From Blasia pusilla (Eukaryota; Marchantiophyta; Marchantiopsida; Blasiales): 64,000 nt of DNA. Location of the stretch: positions 28,706,001-28,770,000 of the forward strand of contig CM114274.1 of the NCBI GenBank assembly GCA_050084515.1. The letters are read 5' to 3'. Positions 48,111 through 58,112 of the stretch are shown one piece after another (positions within the stretch are counted from its first letter, which is position 1; each line of letters starts with the position of its first letter). Position numbers and translations under genes: made by a program. Under the pieces are notes generated by a model. It saw nothing but the letters and a program-made list of their open reading frames with translations. It did no database searches and was not told where the DNA came from.

Positions 48111-48271
48111 TGCAGTGATCGAGCGACAGCCAGGAGAGATGACGACCTTAGCAGCATTTAGCAGTGCCATCACTTGGCCTAGTGATTTGATTGAGGGACA
48201 TGTCCATGGAGAGGATACTCCCGTTCCTCACATTCCCATGGAGAGGAGGATCATGGTAGCCACATCAGTCC

Positions 48272-49400
48272 GTGGAGGAGAGGTGCCGCTTTGGGGGCTC
48301 GACTAAGGAGCTTCAACGCTTAGCCATTGAGCATGTGCGGATCGCGTGGAGCAAGATGTTTGCACTAGAGTGTGATGGGTCAGAGGAACCCCATGTAGCC
48401 AGGAGTGCTGCTATGACCCCTTTGGACACTAAGCCGATTGTGTGGTGCATGCCAGAGGAGGGTATGCGGGTGGTGGATCTCCTTGGAGGGATCAGCATTG
48501 GGTTAGCTGTTGTTGTGCAAGCTGGAGTGCACGTGCAGAAGTACTTGTATCTGGAGATTGATGATGTTGCAAGGCGCGCTTCACTTTATCATGTGGGCCA
48601 GTACCGCATTTTCCTAACTTGTTGTTTGCGTCCACCATTCAGGGTTAGCATAGTTCCCTACCCAGGGACATTTCAATATCGGGGGCAGAGCACTTGGAGC
48701 GGATAGGGACCATAGACTTGGTCATTGTTGGTTGGCCATGTCAAGACCAATCGAGTATTGGACGAGATAGCGGATTAGATGACTATCGGTCAAGGTTTTT
48801 TTGGGAGATGATGCAGATTTTGCAACACTTGCAAGAGCATCAATCTTGTTCTCCAACAGACATTCTAGAGAAAGTGCCAATTTTGGGTGATTCAAGGTCC
48901 TGCATGGTGACGAGTGCACATCAGGTACGGGCATGGATTGGCCCGACAGTGTTTTTAGATGCGGCGAGTGTAGGTTCTAGATCACACCGCCCGCGTCTTT
49001 GATGGACCAACTTGGTCCCACATGAGGTCGTGCAGTGGGCTTATGCTAGAGTGGAGCGCCCCTCCGATTTTTTGGTGGATGCTATTCTCAATCCTAGTCA
49101 TCGATCCCAAGCAGTGAGGCCTGATGATTGACCGCCATTGATTGTGGTCAATAGAATTGGCATGCCACGCGCAACCTTTCCCACATTTGTGAGTTTTCTC
49201 GCTTCCTATGTATTCAAGGAGACCGAGCCTGGCTTGGTTTGGGATGACCAGGTATAGAGGTTGGTGAAGCCCAACGCCAATGAGAGAAAGCAAGCGATGG
49301 GATTCCTTACAAGAATGACGGCAGTACCGTCACTATGAGAGGCATCACGACGTCATGTCTTGGGGTAGGCGATGGACCTGAACTGCTTCACATGGATTTT
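48272..49400 (+). pseudogene. cytosine-5 DNA methyltransferase domain inside Pol
   Basis: Motif I is VVDLLGGISIGLAVVVQAGV followed by YLYLEIDDVARRAS (48468-48570), the SAM-binding DLF-GIGG and E-x-D acidic pair. After a frameshift, motif IV is DLVIVGWPCQDQSSIG, with the catalytic Pro-Cys-Gln at 48736-48744. FFWEMMQILQHLQ follows, then motif VI as ILEKVPILGDSR, where the ENV Asn is Lys (48868-48876). Motif VIII is VGSRSHRPRL-stop-WTNL. The C-terminal motifs are NANERKQAMGF, RMTAVP and AMDLNCFTW. The order and the WPCQ box fit DNMTs carried by retroelements. It would methylate cytosines, presumably of element or target chromatin. A frameshift, several stops and the ENV change make it inactive. 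Confidence 0.85.
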
Positions 49401-49889
49401 CAGCTCAGGAATAGTTGAGGAGCGTTGTTTCACCAACGCAACAGATCACAGTTGTTGCGTTGGTGAGCCCCATGCCTACCGAGACAATTGAGGCAATGGC
49501 TTGGGGCGAGACCCGAGGAGATCTACACACCAAGGATGATTGGGAGAGACACCCTTGGACTTCTTGGGATGTTTTGCAGGTACGCCAAGAGATGGTAGCC
49601 ACAACATCGAACGTGGTTCTGGGTATTGTAGATGGAGATCCGATTTTGTAGTTGGCTATAGGGGAGCACTCGAGTTTTGTTGTCTATCCGAGACGAGGTT
49701 GCACCATAGCAACCACCGACACCCACGCCTAAGAGTCCTAGTGTAGTCACGATGAAGACTTGGGAGCCAAATATGAGCCCTAAGTTGATAGGAGGAGAGC
49801 GGTGTCGGATACACTAGTTCCTTAGGAGTTAGAGGAGTTGTTTTGCATTTAGTTTGCATGATCAGGGTACGCTGAAGGGTCCAGGGATC

Positions 49890-50720
49890 CGCATTTAGTT
49901 GTCGAGTGACACGCCGATCTTCCGGCGACCCTACACCTATAATGACATGAAGAGGGCTCTGATTCAGAGTAGGAGCCAGGACTTGGTTGGAGGAGGACTA
50001 GTGGAGATGTCGCATGGAGAGTATGCATCTGCCACTATCATGTCCGCCAAGAAGGATGTGCATGGCAATTGGACGGATAGGCGGGTGTATGGAGATTACC
50101 AACCTATCAATCGGCAGAAAAAGTCTGATAGATATACCATGCCCACCCCTGAGGAGATCTTTGATGCGATTGGGCATGCAAAGGTCTTCAATTCATTAGA
50201 TTTTTGAGCCGGATATCATCAGTTGCCTATCAGATTGGAGGACAAGCAGAAGACGGAATTTTGGGGCATCGATCCTCACGAGAAGGATTGTTTGTACTAA
50301 TGGCGGTTCTTACCATTCAGGTTAAAGAATGCCTCGGTTGAGTTTCAGAGGGTCATAGATAGAATCTTGGTAGGAGTGGATTTTGCTAGATGTTATATTT
50401 ATGACATCGTAGTCTTTAGTGCCACGGTTGAGGAGCATGAGCGACATCTAGAGGAGATGTTTTGACGATTGCAGTATCATGGGTTGAAGTTAAATCAAGA
50501 CAAGTACAAGTTCTTCTACGACCAGATTGAGTAGCTGGGTTATAAAATATAGCTAGGGTGTGCAGCAGACAAACGTAGAGGCTATTTTACGCATTCCACG
50601 CCCTACAGATGTGAGTCAAGTTCGTGCATTCATGGGATTGGTGAACTTCTATCGACTGTACGTCAAGGGTTTCAATTTGATTGCAAAGTTCCTAACCTAG
50701 TTGACCAAGGTGGATCAGGA
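49890..50720 (+). pseudogene. Ty3/gypsy reverse transcriptase
   Basis: Visible blocks are YNDMKRALIQ, GEYASATIMSAKKD, RRVYGDYQPINRQ, RYTMPTPEEIF, KVFNSLDF-stop-AGYHQLPI, LPFRLKNASVEFQRVID, CYIYDIVVFS and LNQDKYKFF. The catalytic YIDD appears as Y-I-Y-D at 50394-50405 because the first Asp codon GAT is TAT. Arg or Ser after LDF is a TGA. Both changes abolish activity. It directly follows the methyltransferase and leads into RNase H. Confidence 0.85.
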
Positions 50721-50739
50721 GTGACATTGGGGGGATGAG

Positions 50740-51340
50740 TAGGAGAGAGCATTTGAGCTGCTCAAGGACAAATTGATGGTCGTGCCCATGTTGAGGAGAC
50801 CGATCATGGGGCTCCTTTCCAGTTGCATACAGATTGGAGCATGTTGGGGCTTGGAGTTGTCCTCATCCAACATGACGATGATGGTAGGGAGTTTATGGTG
50901 GCTTATGCTAGTCGCTCAAACAACACTATAGAGACAAAGTATAGCTCGTACAAGAATGAGTGGTTGGCTGCGGTGTGGGTTGTCGCACATTTAAGGTGTT
51001 ATCTATTTGGAAACCCCTTTCCATCATTACTCATTATCAGCCACTTAAGTGGTTGATAGAGTCCGACAAGCTTATAGGGAAGCTTGCGAGGTGGGCTCTT
51101 TTGTTGCAGGAGTATGACTTCCAGGTGGTGCATAGACTGGGGACGCTCAACCAAGATGCAGATGGTTTGAGCCGTAACCCATGCCCGAGTCAGCGAGATG
51201 CAACTGGAGCTCTTTGGCATGGTGAGAGTGATGAGGAGTTGGTGCCAGAATGGCATGTGTCTGCCTATTTGGGATTGTTGGCTATGGAGAGCGTGATTGC
51301 TGAGACTTCGATGGCAAGGTCTGATGGGGGTCCTTAGATC
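50740..51340 (+). pseudogene. Ty3/gypsy RNase H
   Basis: LHTDWSMLGLGVVLIQ is the catalytic Asp strand, AYASRSNNTIETKYSSYKNE carries the Glu region and AAVWVVAHLRCYLFG follows. After a one-base frame change come KWLIESDKLIGKLARWALLL, QEYDFQVVHRLGTLNQDADG and LSRNP. The LQEYDF-V-H-x-G-x-x-N-x-x-ADxLSR block is diagnostic of gypsy RNase H. The tail (51180-51340) is acidic. Confidence 0.85.
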
Positions 51341-51390
51341 CATAGGCCACTGAGGAGACGACAAGTGGTTGAGACATTCACGACGACGGA

Positions 51391-52330
51391 GTGGTCTTGG
51401 AGTACCTGCGTACTCGCAGCGTCGTGAGCATAGTGGGTGCTAGAGATCGAGATTATATCCTACAGCGAGCTACATGGTCCCGATGGGAGGAGACACATAT
51501 GTTGCGAGTTTGGGAGGATGGTAGAGTGTGTGTGGTGCCTCATCCTTTGCAAAGAGCACGTTTGGTGCGTCATGTCCAAGAGGAGTTGGGTTATTTTGGA
51601 GTGAAGCGGATGTACAGCTTGCTCCCGATACACTATTGATGGCAAGGCTTGCAGACTGACGTTCAGCAGTTTGTTGCCAAGTGCATGGTGTGTGATCGAG
51701 TCCGAGCATTGTTCAATGCTCTGACTCCATAGTTACATCCACTTCCGATCATGGGTTTAGGTTATAGATGGAGTTTGGATTTTGCACGACCTTTGGCTTT
51801 GCCGGAGCGCCATAGTTGTTATGTGTTGGTAATGGTCGAGCACTTCTCAAAGTGAATAGAGTTGGTTGCATTTCCTGACAAAGCGAGTGTGGGAGTAGCG
51901 TATGCCTTCCTAGATCCAGTGATGAGTCATTACGGCGCACAATCTGAGTTGTTAACAGACTAGGGTACAGAGTTTCACAGGGAGTTTCAGACCTTGTGTG
52001 ATTAGGCGTTGATCGACCACCGCACTACTTCGTGAGATCATCCTAAGGTGGATGGACTAGCGGATCAGGTTGTGCAGATGGTGAACAGAGGATTACGCAA
52101 GTATGGCTTGTAGAGAGGTCACCTAGGAGATTGGGAGGTCTAGTTGTCGTGGTTGGCAATGGGAGACAGATTCAGCACTCAAGCATCCTTAGCGTCTTTC
52201 TCACCGTACTTGCTTTTGTATGGCCGAGAGCCAGATTTACCTGCGGCCATTCGTCGAGATGTTGGTGAGATGTTGAACCTTGATGACCCTGATGTATGGA
52301 TGAGACCATGTTCACAAAGGGCTTAGTTTT
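51391..52330 (+). pseudogene. Ty3/gypsy integrase
   Basis: The zinc region reads RLVRHVQEELGYFGVKRMY with FVAKCMVCDRV downstream (the second His has become Tyr). The core has MGLGYRWSLDFARPL, SCYVLVMVEHFSK, HYGAQSELLTD-stop-GTEF (the DNGTEF site with a TAG for the residue after Asp), DHPKVDGLADQ and NRGLRKY. The family tail SFSPYLLLYGREPDLPAAIR follows. At least eight stops lie in this span, many of them TAG/TGA where CAG, CGA or TGG is expected. It inserts element cDNA in the active relatives. Confidence 0.85.
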
Positions 52331-52589
52331 TTCGGAGAGTGATTCCTATGGCGTTTGAGAACCTATCAACGTACTATCCGGAGGTCTCATTAGGGAGACT
52401 ATGTCTACTTGCAACAGACGACACCCACTACGTTGGATGTGATTGCAAGGCACACCATCTTGAGAGTGCATGAGGTTTTTCCATTAGGTGTTCTCTCATT
52501 GGAGGGACGCGATGGTATAGTTTGGAAGGACCATGTGCGTAACTGTGCGCCTTGTCACCTTCCGAACATTGACGATACTGTTGATCCGA

Positions 52590-52770
52590 GCTTAGCAGTA
52601 GTTCTTGCAGGCTTGCGTTGTATATTGTGTGGTTCTGCCCGTGGTGCAAGCACTATGCTAGTCTGTGATGGATGTTTGAGAGGATGGCATATGGCATGCT
52701 TGATGCCACCTCTCACTAGGGTTCCTCAAGGATGATGGATATATCCCAGATGTACATAGAGTAGGTAGTT
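52590..52770 (+). pseudogene. C-terminal PHD finger of the retroelement Pol
   Basis: LRCILCGSARGASTMLVCDG, CLRGWHMACLMPPLTRVPQG, then stop-W-I-Y-P-R-C. This matches the C4HC3 PHD pattern (C-x2-C, C-x2-C, H-x2-C, W-x-C-P-x-C). The penultimate Cys is Tyr (TAT for TGT) and the W is preceded by a TGA. PHD fingers read histone H3 tails, and in this place one could steer integration as chromodomains do in chromoviruses. It lies downstream of integrase in the same direction, after a short BAH-like or unstructured linker. Confidence 0.8.
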
Positions 52771-52943
52771 CTACATTCAGACTTGTGTTTATAACATGGA
52801 TGACAAGAAGGCGACTAGTGATGGGGCCACATCAGCACCCGACCTTCTTGCTCTTAGCATCCGAGAAATATATGTCATGGTAGGTAGGGATAGATGGCTA
52901 TCTAGAGTTAGAGGGACCTAACCAACAGCTAGAGGAGCGATTG

Positions 52944-53066
52944 GAGATATTTTGGTACTTCTTGTCTCGTTGTTTTGATGCCATGAGTTAGCAAAGGATC
53001 GTGCGTATTAGTGTGCATGTTTGCCGACACCGATGTATGTTGTATAGCGATGTGTATACGCTTGAT
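52944..53066 (+). repeat. 3' region segment, first copy
   Basis: GAGATATTTTGGTACTTCTT, then GATGCCATGAGTTAGCA and GATGTATGTTGTATAGCGAT. It is repeated with few changes at 53590-53709, on the far side of the LTR-like repeat. Confidence 0.85.
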
Positions 53067-53373
53067 AGTTGTTATGACTTTTTAGGATAGATCGGAGAGA
53101 TTTGGTAGAGCACTTTTGCGAGTAGAGGAGGACAAGCTCAAGAGGTCAAGGATGACCTACTGAGATCTCGGGAAACTTGAGAGAGCAAGTTTTCCCTTCG
53201 TTTCGGCTCATTTGGAGCCATATAGAGAAACTTACTATTTTGGGTAAGTTTCCATATTTGGTAGAGTTTACTTTCCACTTTGGGAAGTAGCCCTTGATCC
53301 GCTATAGTAGCTCCAGAGCCAAGGAGATGACTTGGGAGCATAAGCTACCGAGGAGAGAGTTTGGGAGAGGGAA

Positions 53374-53584
53374 GGGGGTATACCTCAAGGAGAGAGAACT
53401 TGTGAGCTCATTTTCTCTTTGTTGAACCTCTTGGCATAAGGCGGCGGAGCTATGGTCTTGTTTGCCTTGTGTGTGTAACCTAAGCCTCTCATTAGGAGAA
53501 TGGGTTTGGTTTGACATTGAGAGAGACATATGAGAGTGCATATATTTGAGAGCTATGATGTTGAGAGAGATTGGATCTTGATTT
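53374..53584 (+). repeat. 3' LTR-like direct repeat
   Basis: Partner of 43261-43472. It is preceded by purine-rich text (GGAGAGAGTTTGGGAGAGGG, 53351-53370) that could be a polypurine tract. Confidence 0.75.
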
Positions 53585-53589
53585 AATTG

Positions 53590-53709
53590 AAGATATTTTG
53601 GTACTTCTTATCTCATTGTTTGGATGCCATAAGTTAGCATGGGATCATGCATGTTTGTGTATATGTTTGTCCACAGTGATGTATGTTGTGTAGCGATATG
53701 TATGCGCAT
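53590..53709 (+). repeat. 3' region segment, second copy
   Basis: Copy of 52944-53066 placed directly between the LTR-like repeat and the resumed non-LTR sequence. It shows that the right end of the insertion is not a simple LTR terminus. Confidence 0.85.
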
Positions 53710-54460
53710 GACAAATGTGCACATGGTAAAGAACGAACGGCCACACATGATGTCAATAGAGAGGCGGTAGCATTGGTGGCTTGTACCGTAGGATACACTG
53801 TTGGGCAAGAGCAACTCCATGTCCTACCTTCAACCACACAAGCAACCTCTCGTCAAAGAGTGGATCTTGTTATGTCTAGAGGTGGATTCCGGACACTAAG
53901 TGATACGGTGGTTGCGGATCCAACACGTTCTAACTTGGTGTGTCGAGCCGCATATACCAAAGGTTCAGCGGCCGAAGGTGCAACAAGAATCAAGGAGTTA
54001 AGTTATGCTATGAGATATCCAAAAAATGAATTTATTCATTTTGAAGTAGAAGTATTTGGTCATTTACAGGTTTCTTTTGATACTTTCTTGAAAACTTATG
54101 TTCACACTCCCTCAAGAATCATCACCTTGCCCCTTCTCGTAGTCTTTCTCTCTCCATAGTTACTACTTATTTTTGGCAATGCATCTCAGTGGCCTGACAA
54201 CGTGCACAAGCCTTAGCATTTATATGTCGTACAGAGGTGGTGGGGGTCCCTCGCCTCGTCGTCCATTCATGTGTGACCAACCACTCGTGTTCTTGTTAGA
54301 TTTGTTTCAGGTTATCAATCGTGTAGCTTGTTGAGTTTGCGTTTGCTAGTTGCCATTTTCTTTTTGCATCCATTATGCATTTTTTGACTTGTCTTTTGAG
54401 ATATTACTTTCTTTGTCCTCTTTTGAGGTTGATTTTATAATAAAGTGGATATATTTTTCA
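53710..54460 (+). mobile_element. 3' end of the non-LTR element (second copy, right part)
   Basis: Matches 19750-20510 of the first copy: CCACACATGATGTCA, GTTGGGCAAGAGCAACTCCA, then TTTTTGGCAATGCATCTCAG and the 3' tail ending AGTGGATATATTTTTC. The endonuclease frame stays open from 53683 to 54159, reading QRVDLVMSRGG and TVVADPT, and its core residues remain. About 550 bp, equivalent to 19196-19749, are missing between the left fragment at 43256 and this part. Confidence 0.85.
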
Positions 54461-55990
54461 ACTAGTTGTATATACAATAATTTATTAGTTTCTAGAATTA
54501 TATTATGTAAAAGTAGTTTTACATGTTAGTATACTTAAGACTACTTTTCAGCAAATATGTTTTACTGATTTATATTCCCAAAAGCAATTGGGATTTCCAT
54601 CAACATGTTATGAATAATACAAAGAGTTTCCTAGTTATCCTTTTCGAATGCTAATTTTTTAATGTTTTAAAGTGTACTACTTCACCATGGGCCTTATTTT
54701 TCCACTAAAGCCACATACTTCAAGCTTACCTTTTTTCAAAAAGAGAAGGAAGCAAATCTAGCTAGAAAGAGCAAGGTTTGAATTGAAAGGGTTTTAACCA
54801 TTTTAATCCTACATTTAGATTTGGGAAAATCTCTAGTAATTTTTTCCTTAAACCGTGTTACGTAAATAGTGTCCGTTTATTATTCAAAATCAAATTTAAT
54901 TTATGTGTCTTTAAGTTTTTCAAATGGTACATAAAAATTTGCTAGACACTTGAGATTTAGAATATTTCCATAACCTTAAATGGTGTTCAAATCGAGATGA
55001 CGGTGCATTTAACTTACTAAGAGATTATGTAAAGCTTCAATCTATTTTTTGCTTAAAGGAATAAGTCTTTGAAAATTGAATGAGTGCTCTAAAATTTCAT
55101 CATTTTTGTAGGCTTCATTCTACTTAAAGGTATGCTAGACTTGATACCGTGTAAGAAAATTAAAATGTTAAGTGAAAATCTGAAAATTCAGTATTTATTG
55201 GGGTGTATGATCCAAAAATTCTTACCGAACAAAGGGATAACTAAAACTCTTTTCAAACCGAGTGTGATTTTGGGCTGCCCCACATTATGATGTTGACTCC
55301 TATGAGGGTGGGAATATTTAGACATGGGATATTTTACTCTGATATTTTGTATTATATTTTGTATTGTGAGGATTTGCATGTAAAATGGTTTCTAGTGAAT
55401 TCTAAAAATACTTTTTAAAATAGACTATTCTTCTCGATTAATCATTGTAGGTAAGAAAATAATTAATTTGGATGAAAAATGAAGAAAAAGAATAACGTGT
55501 ATGGACATGCATGGGCTACCTATAAAGAACTAATATGTATTATGCCTTTTTTCTTTAAAAAGTAAGTACTTCACTTGAGGTCCCATGTATTTTACGTCCA
55601 ATAGCAGATTAGAGAAAGGGAAAATAATTCACCCTCCACATTTTGAATGTCTTTCACATTACCAATCGATTGGCCGGTGAGATAAGAGGGTTTATTCTAA
55701 AGGGCCATTTAAATCACAATCATCTCACATTATGGAAGTTTGTGAAATGATGAGATTCCTGGTTTGGTTCAGGACGGGTGACCCGAAAATTGTACTCATG
55801 AGCCCAAATATTCAAGCATGCAAAATTGAAGACCTGAAATGATATGATTATATTTCTGCTAGAAATAGCCATACAAGTACCATGAATTTATGCCCATTCA
55901 AAACATTGTAGTCTAGATGTGCATTTCAAAAGAAGTGGTGCTCCAAAAGCCGTGAATCCTGCTCGGTAAAACCAAGAATCACAAACTCAC
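54461..55990. other. AT-rich gene-free stretch
   Basis: No coding signal, no recognisable repeat family. Composition resembles 12190-15120. Confidence 0.6.
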
Positions 55991-56004
55991 CTATCCACCG
56001 ACGC

Positions 56005-56226
56005 GTGAGAATTCTTATGGGCCATGAATCCCCAGGAAGGAATCGTCAAGAATCCACAAGTTCATCTAAGATTACGCCGATCGGTGACAATAGGTTAACT
56101 TTTTCTGTGGGAGGAAAGATCACACCAATGAATGACATAATATTCACTTTTGCCGTGGGAGGAGAGAAGCGCAGCGCTTTGAGCGTACATTCTCCTGAAG
56201 CAATGAAAAAACATATTCATGCGTAG
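56005..56226 (+). CDS. unassigned small ORF with an internal repeat
   Basis: An open frame of 73 codons. Two copies of a 17-residue unit are visible: SSKITPIGDNRLTFSVGG and KITPMNDIIFTFAVGGE. They come from a roughly 51-bp DNA duplication. No family is recognised. It could be an exon, but the flanks show no clear splice sites. Confidence 0.2.
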   Translation: MRILMGHESPGRNRQESTSSSKITPIGDNRLTFSVGGKITPMNDIIFTFAVGGEKRSALSVHSPEAMKKHIHA

Positions 56227-56298
56227 TTTAATTTCCATCTACCTACGCCTTCTAGAACATGATCGGTAGCGGAATCAGGCGTGTCCAAGGAAAGGTGA

Positions 56299-56673
56299 AT
56301 GGCGCGTCCTGGGATGCATGACGCAGTGTTCTTACCTCCCAGCACTGGTCGAGCGAGAACTGCGGGAATCCTGCTGCAGTTTTCGAAACGGAACCATCGA
56401 AGGTTCATGAAGACGTCGACTTGGGTGGATCGACCTATTCAAGAAGGCATCAGCGAGCGACCAACGACTAGTTCCGATTATATATACGACCGCAAAGCAG
56501 TCTGGTCGCACACTGAGGTGCTGCAGGTGCAGCCTTGCCAGTGTGACCCGTCCGGGCTGACCTTGGGGATCCTCTCGTACGAGAGGCCAATCCGATGGCC
56601 AGTGACCCCCGATTTTAACGCAAAACTTTTGCATGGTCTTGGGAGAAAACATGTGAGCGACCTGGTGAGTTAA
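56299..56673 (+). CDS. unassigned ORF, possible first exon
   Basis: An open frame of 124 codons from ATG, GC-rich relative to its flanks, running into a fair donor (GACCTG|GTGAGT at about 56663). The protein has HTEVLQVQPCQCDPSGLTLG and ILSYERPIRWPVTPDFNAKL and shows no known domain. A longer open frame on the opposite strand (56332-56778) overlaps it, so at most one is real. Confidence 0.25.
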   Translation: MARPGMHDAVFLPPSTGRARTAGILLQFSKRNHRRFMKTSTWVDRPIQEGISERPTTSSDYIYDRKAVWSHTEVLQVQPCQCDPSGLTLGILSYERPIRWPVTPDFNAKLLHGLGRKHVSDLVS

Positions 56674-57209
56674 TCGCCACATGATCTGCAGAGCACGCAT
56701 GGCGTTTCGACGTACTTGCCGGTTGGCCGATCGAGACGAGCAAATGCATGCATTTGCATGAAGCAAGTCGCAAGGCACGTTCGCGAGCGATCATCTGGAC
56801 TTTGTTCAAGGAAACACCCCCTGTTTCAAACAGCTTTCCGAATTCCTCTGCAGATAACGAAAACGCTCGGGACAGCAGCCTGGCTTTCTAAATCAGAAAA
56901 AGTCTCTAAACCATCACCATTCCGAAATGTGCGCAGTTCCATTGGCTCTGACCAGCTTCCGTATGTAGTCGTGTGCGTTAACAACTTAACCTCCAGCAAC
57001 GTCAAGTTGGATGGCAAACTCGGGAGATCCAAACATAGATCTGATTGGATTCATTGTCTCTTTCTTTTCTCTTACAGTAATGTGATGTTTCGCAGCCTGT
57101 CTTGTGTTTTTCAACAGCGAGGGAATATGTTACGTTTGAAAATCACAAGCCCATGGAAAAGTCTTAAACTAGTTTTTATTAAAAATAGCTTTAAACTTTC
57201 CGGATAGAT

Positions 57210-58110
57210 GTGTTCAAATACATCGCTTAAATTGAGGAAAATAGGAATATCCGATTGGTTTTGGAACATTGTAGCCAAATATTACAAAATTGTACTTTAA
57301 AACCTCCAGTAATTCTAAGATAATGAATTAAAGTTACGATCCCTGATTAAGTTAGATTTACATATCTGAAACGCGGATTAAATGAAAACGTGGGTTAGCA
57401 TTTCGAGATTTCGAGGGTTTTCCATTTTGTTAATGGGTATTATCTATAATATAATTGAGAGTAATACATTTGATAAGAGGTGGTACCACTAGAATAGGGG
57501 TAGTCAGCCCATTTAAGAGGTGTGAAAAGCTTGAAATGGCGTCCACTCATCTACTGAAGTTAGGCTATGTCATTCCTTATACTTCCTACTTGAGAATAAA
57601 CTGATCAGCTCAATTGCTAAGTTACTTTGGCTTCATTTCCTTTGCTATCATCCGAAATAATGAATTCCTATTACATAGACTTATTACCAATTGAACCTTT
57701 CCAGACATGATAATATGATGCGGTTAGAATTAGAACTGGCGAGATCAGAGGACATAAAATGGGGCAAAACCAGAGGACATTAACGATATTTGTCATATCC
57801 CTACTATTCTCACCAAATTTATAATCGTTAGTCGTGCTACCCACTCCCCTGTCAGCTTCCATGCTAGGAGGATCATGTGAAGAGCGAATGTTTGTCGTTT
57901 GGCTTACATACACATGAGAAGAGTGTGCTTCTGGGCAGAAAAAACAGACAGATCGGAATGAGGATGAAACTAGGAGATTGTCGTAAGAGATAAGCTAGGG
58001 AATCGAAAACATGCATCGAGAGTGGGGACAGCAGAGGACGCGAGTTGTGAGTGAAGCAGAGTAGTTTTACCTCACAGACCTCCGACCTCAAGCCCGGAAG
58101 AAAACGAGCT
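57210..58110. other. no gene seen
   Basis: AT-leaning sequence between the unassigned ORFs and the minisatellite. Nothing recognised. Confidence 0.5.
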
Positions 58111-58112
58111 AC

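Larger units (their letters stand above)
43261..53709 (+). mobile_element. Ty3/gypsy retroelement carrying a DNA cytosine methyltransferase and a PHD finger
   Basis: The domain order on the plus strand is LTR-like repeat, long leader, gag with zinc knuckles, aspartic protease, cytosine-5 methyltransferase, RT, RNase H, integrase, PHD finger, LTR-like repeat. It is inserted in a copy of the RLE non-LTR element and is itself interrupted by an AT-rich insertion in gag. Many in-frame stops, several frameshifts and damaged catalytic motifs show that it is dead. RT-RNaseH-IN order is the Ty3/gypsy order. Retroelements that encode DNMTs are known from the streptophyte alga Klebsormidium and from the dinoflagellate Symbiodinium. 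The presence of both modules here points to the same kind of self-methylating or self-targeting strategy. Confidence 0.85.

Noticed and set aside
53683-54159. Independent gene at the right end of the retroelement
   Set aside because: It is the endonuclease part of the second non-LTR copy, aligned almost end to end with 19692-20180.
56500-56680. A GC-rich patch suggested ribosomal RNA at first glance
   Set aside because: No conserved rRNA segments can be matched; the similarity was limited to short GTGACC/CGATGG words.
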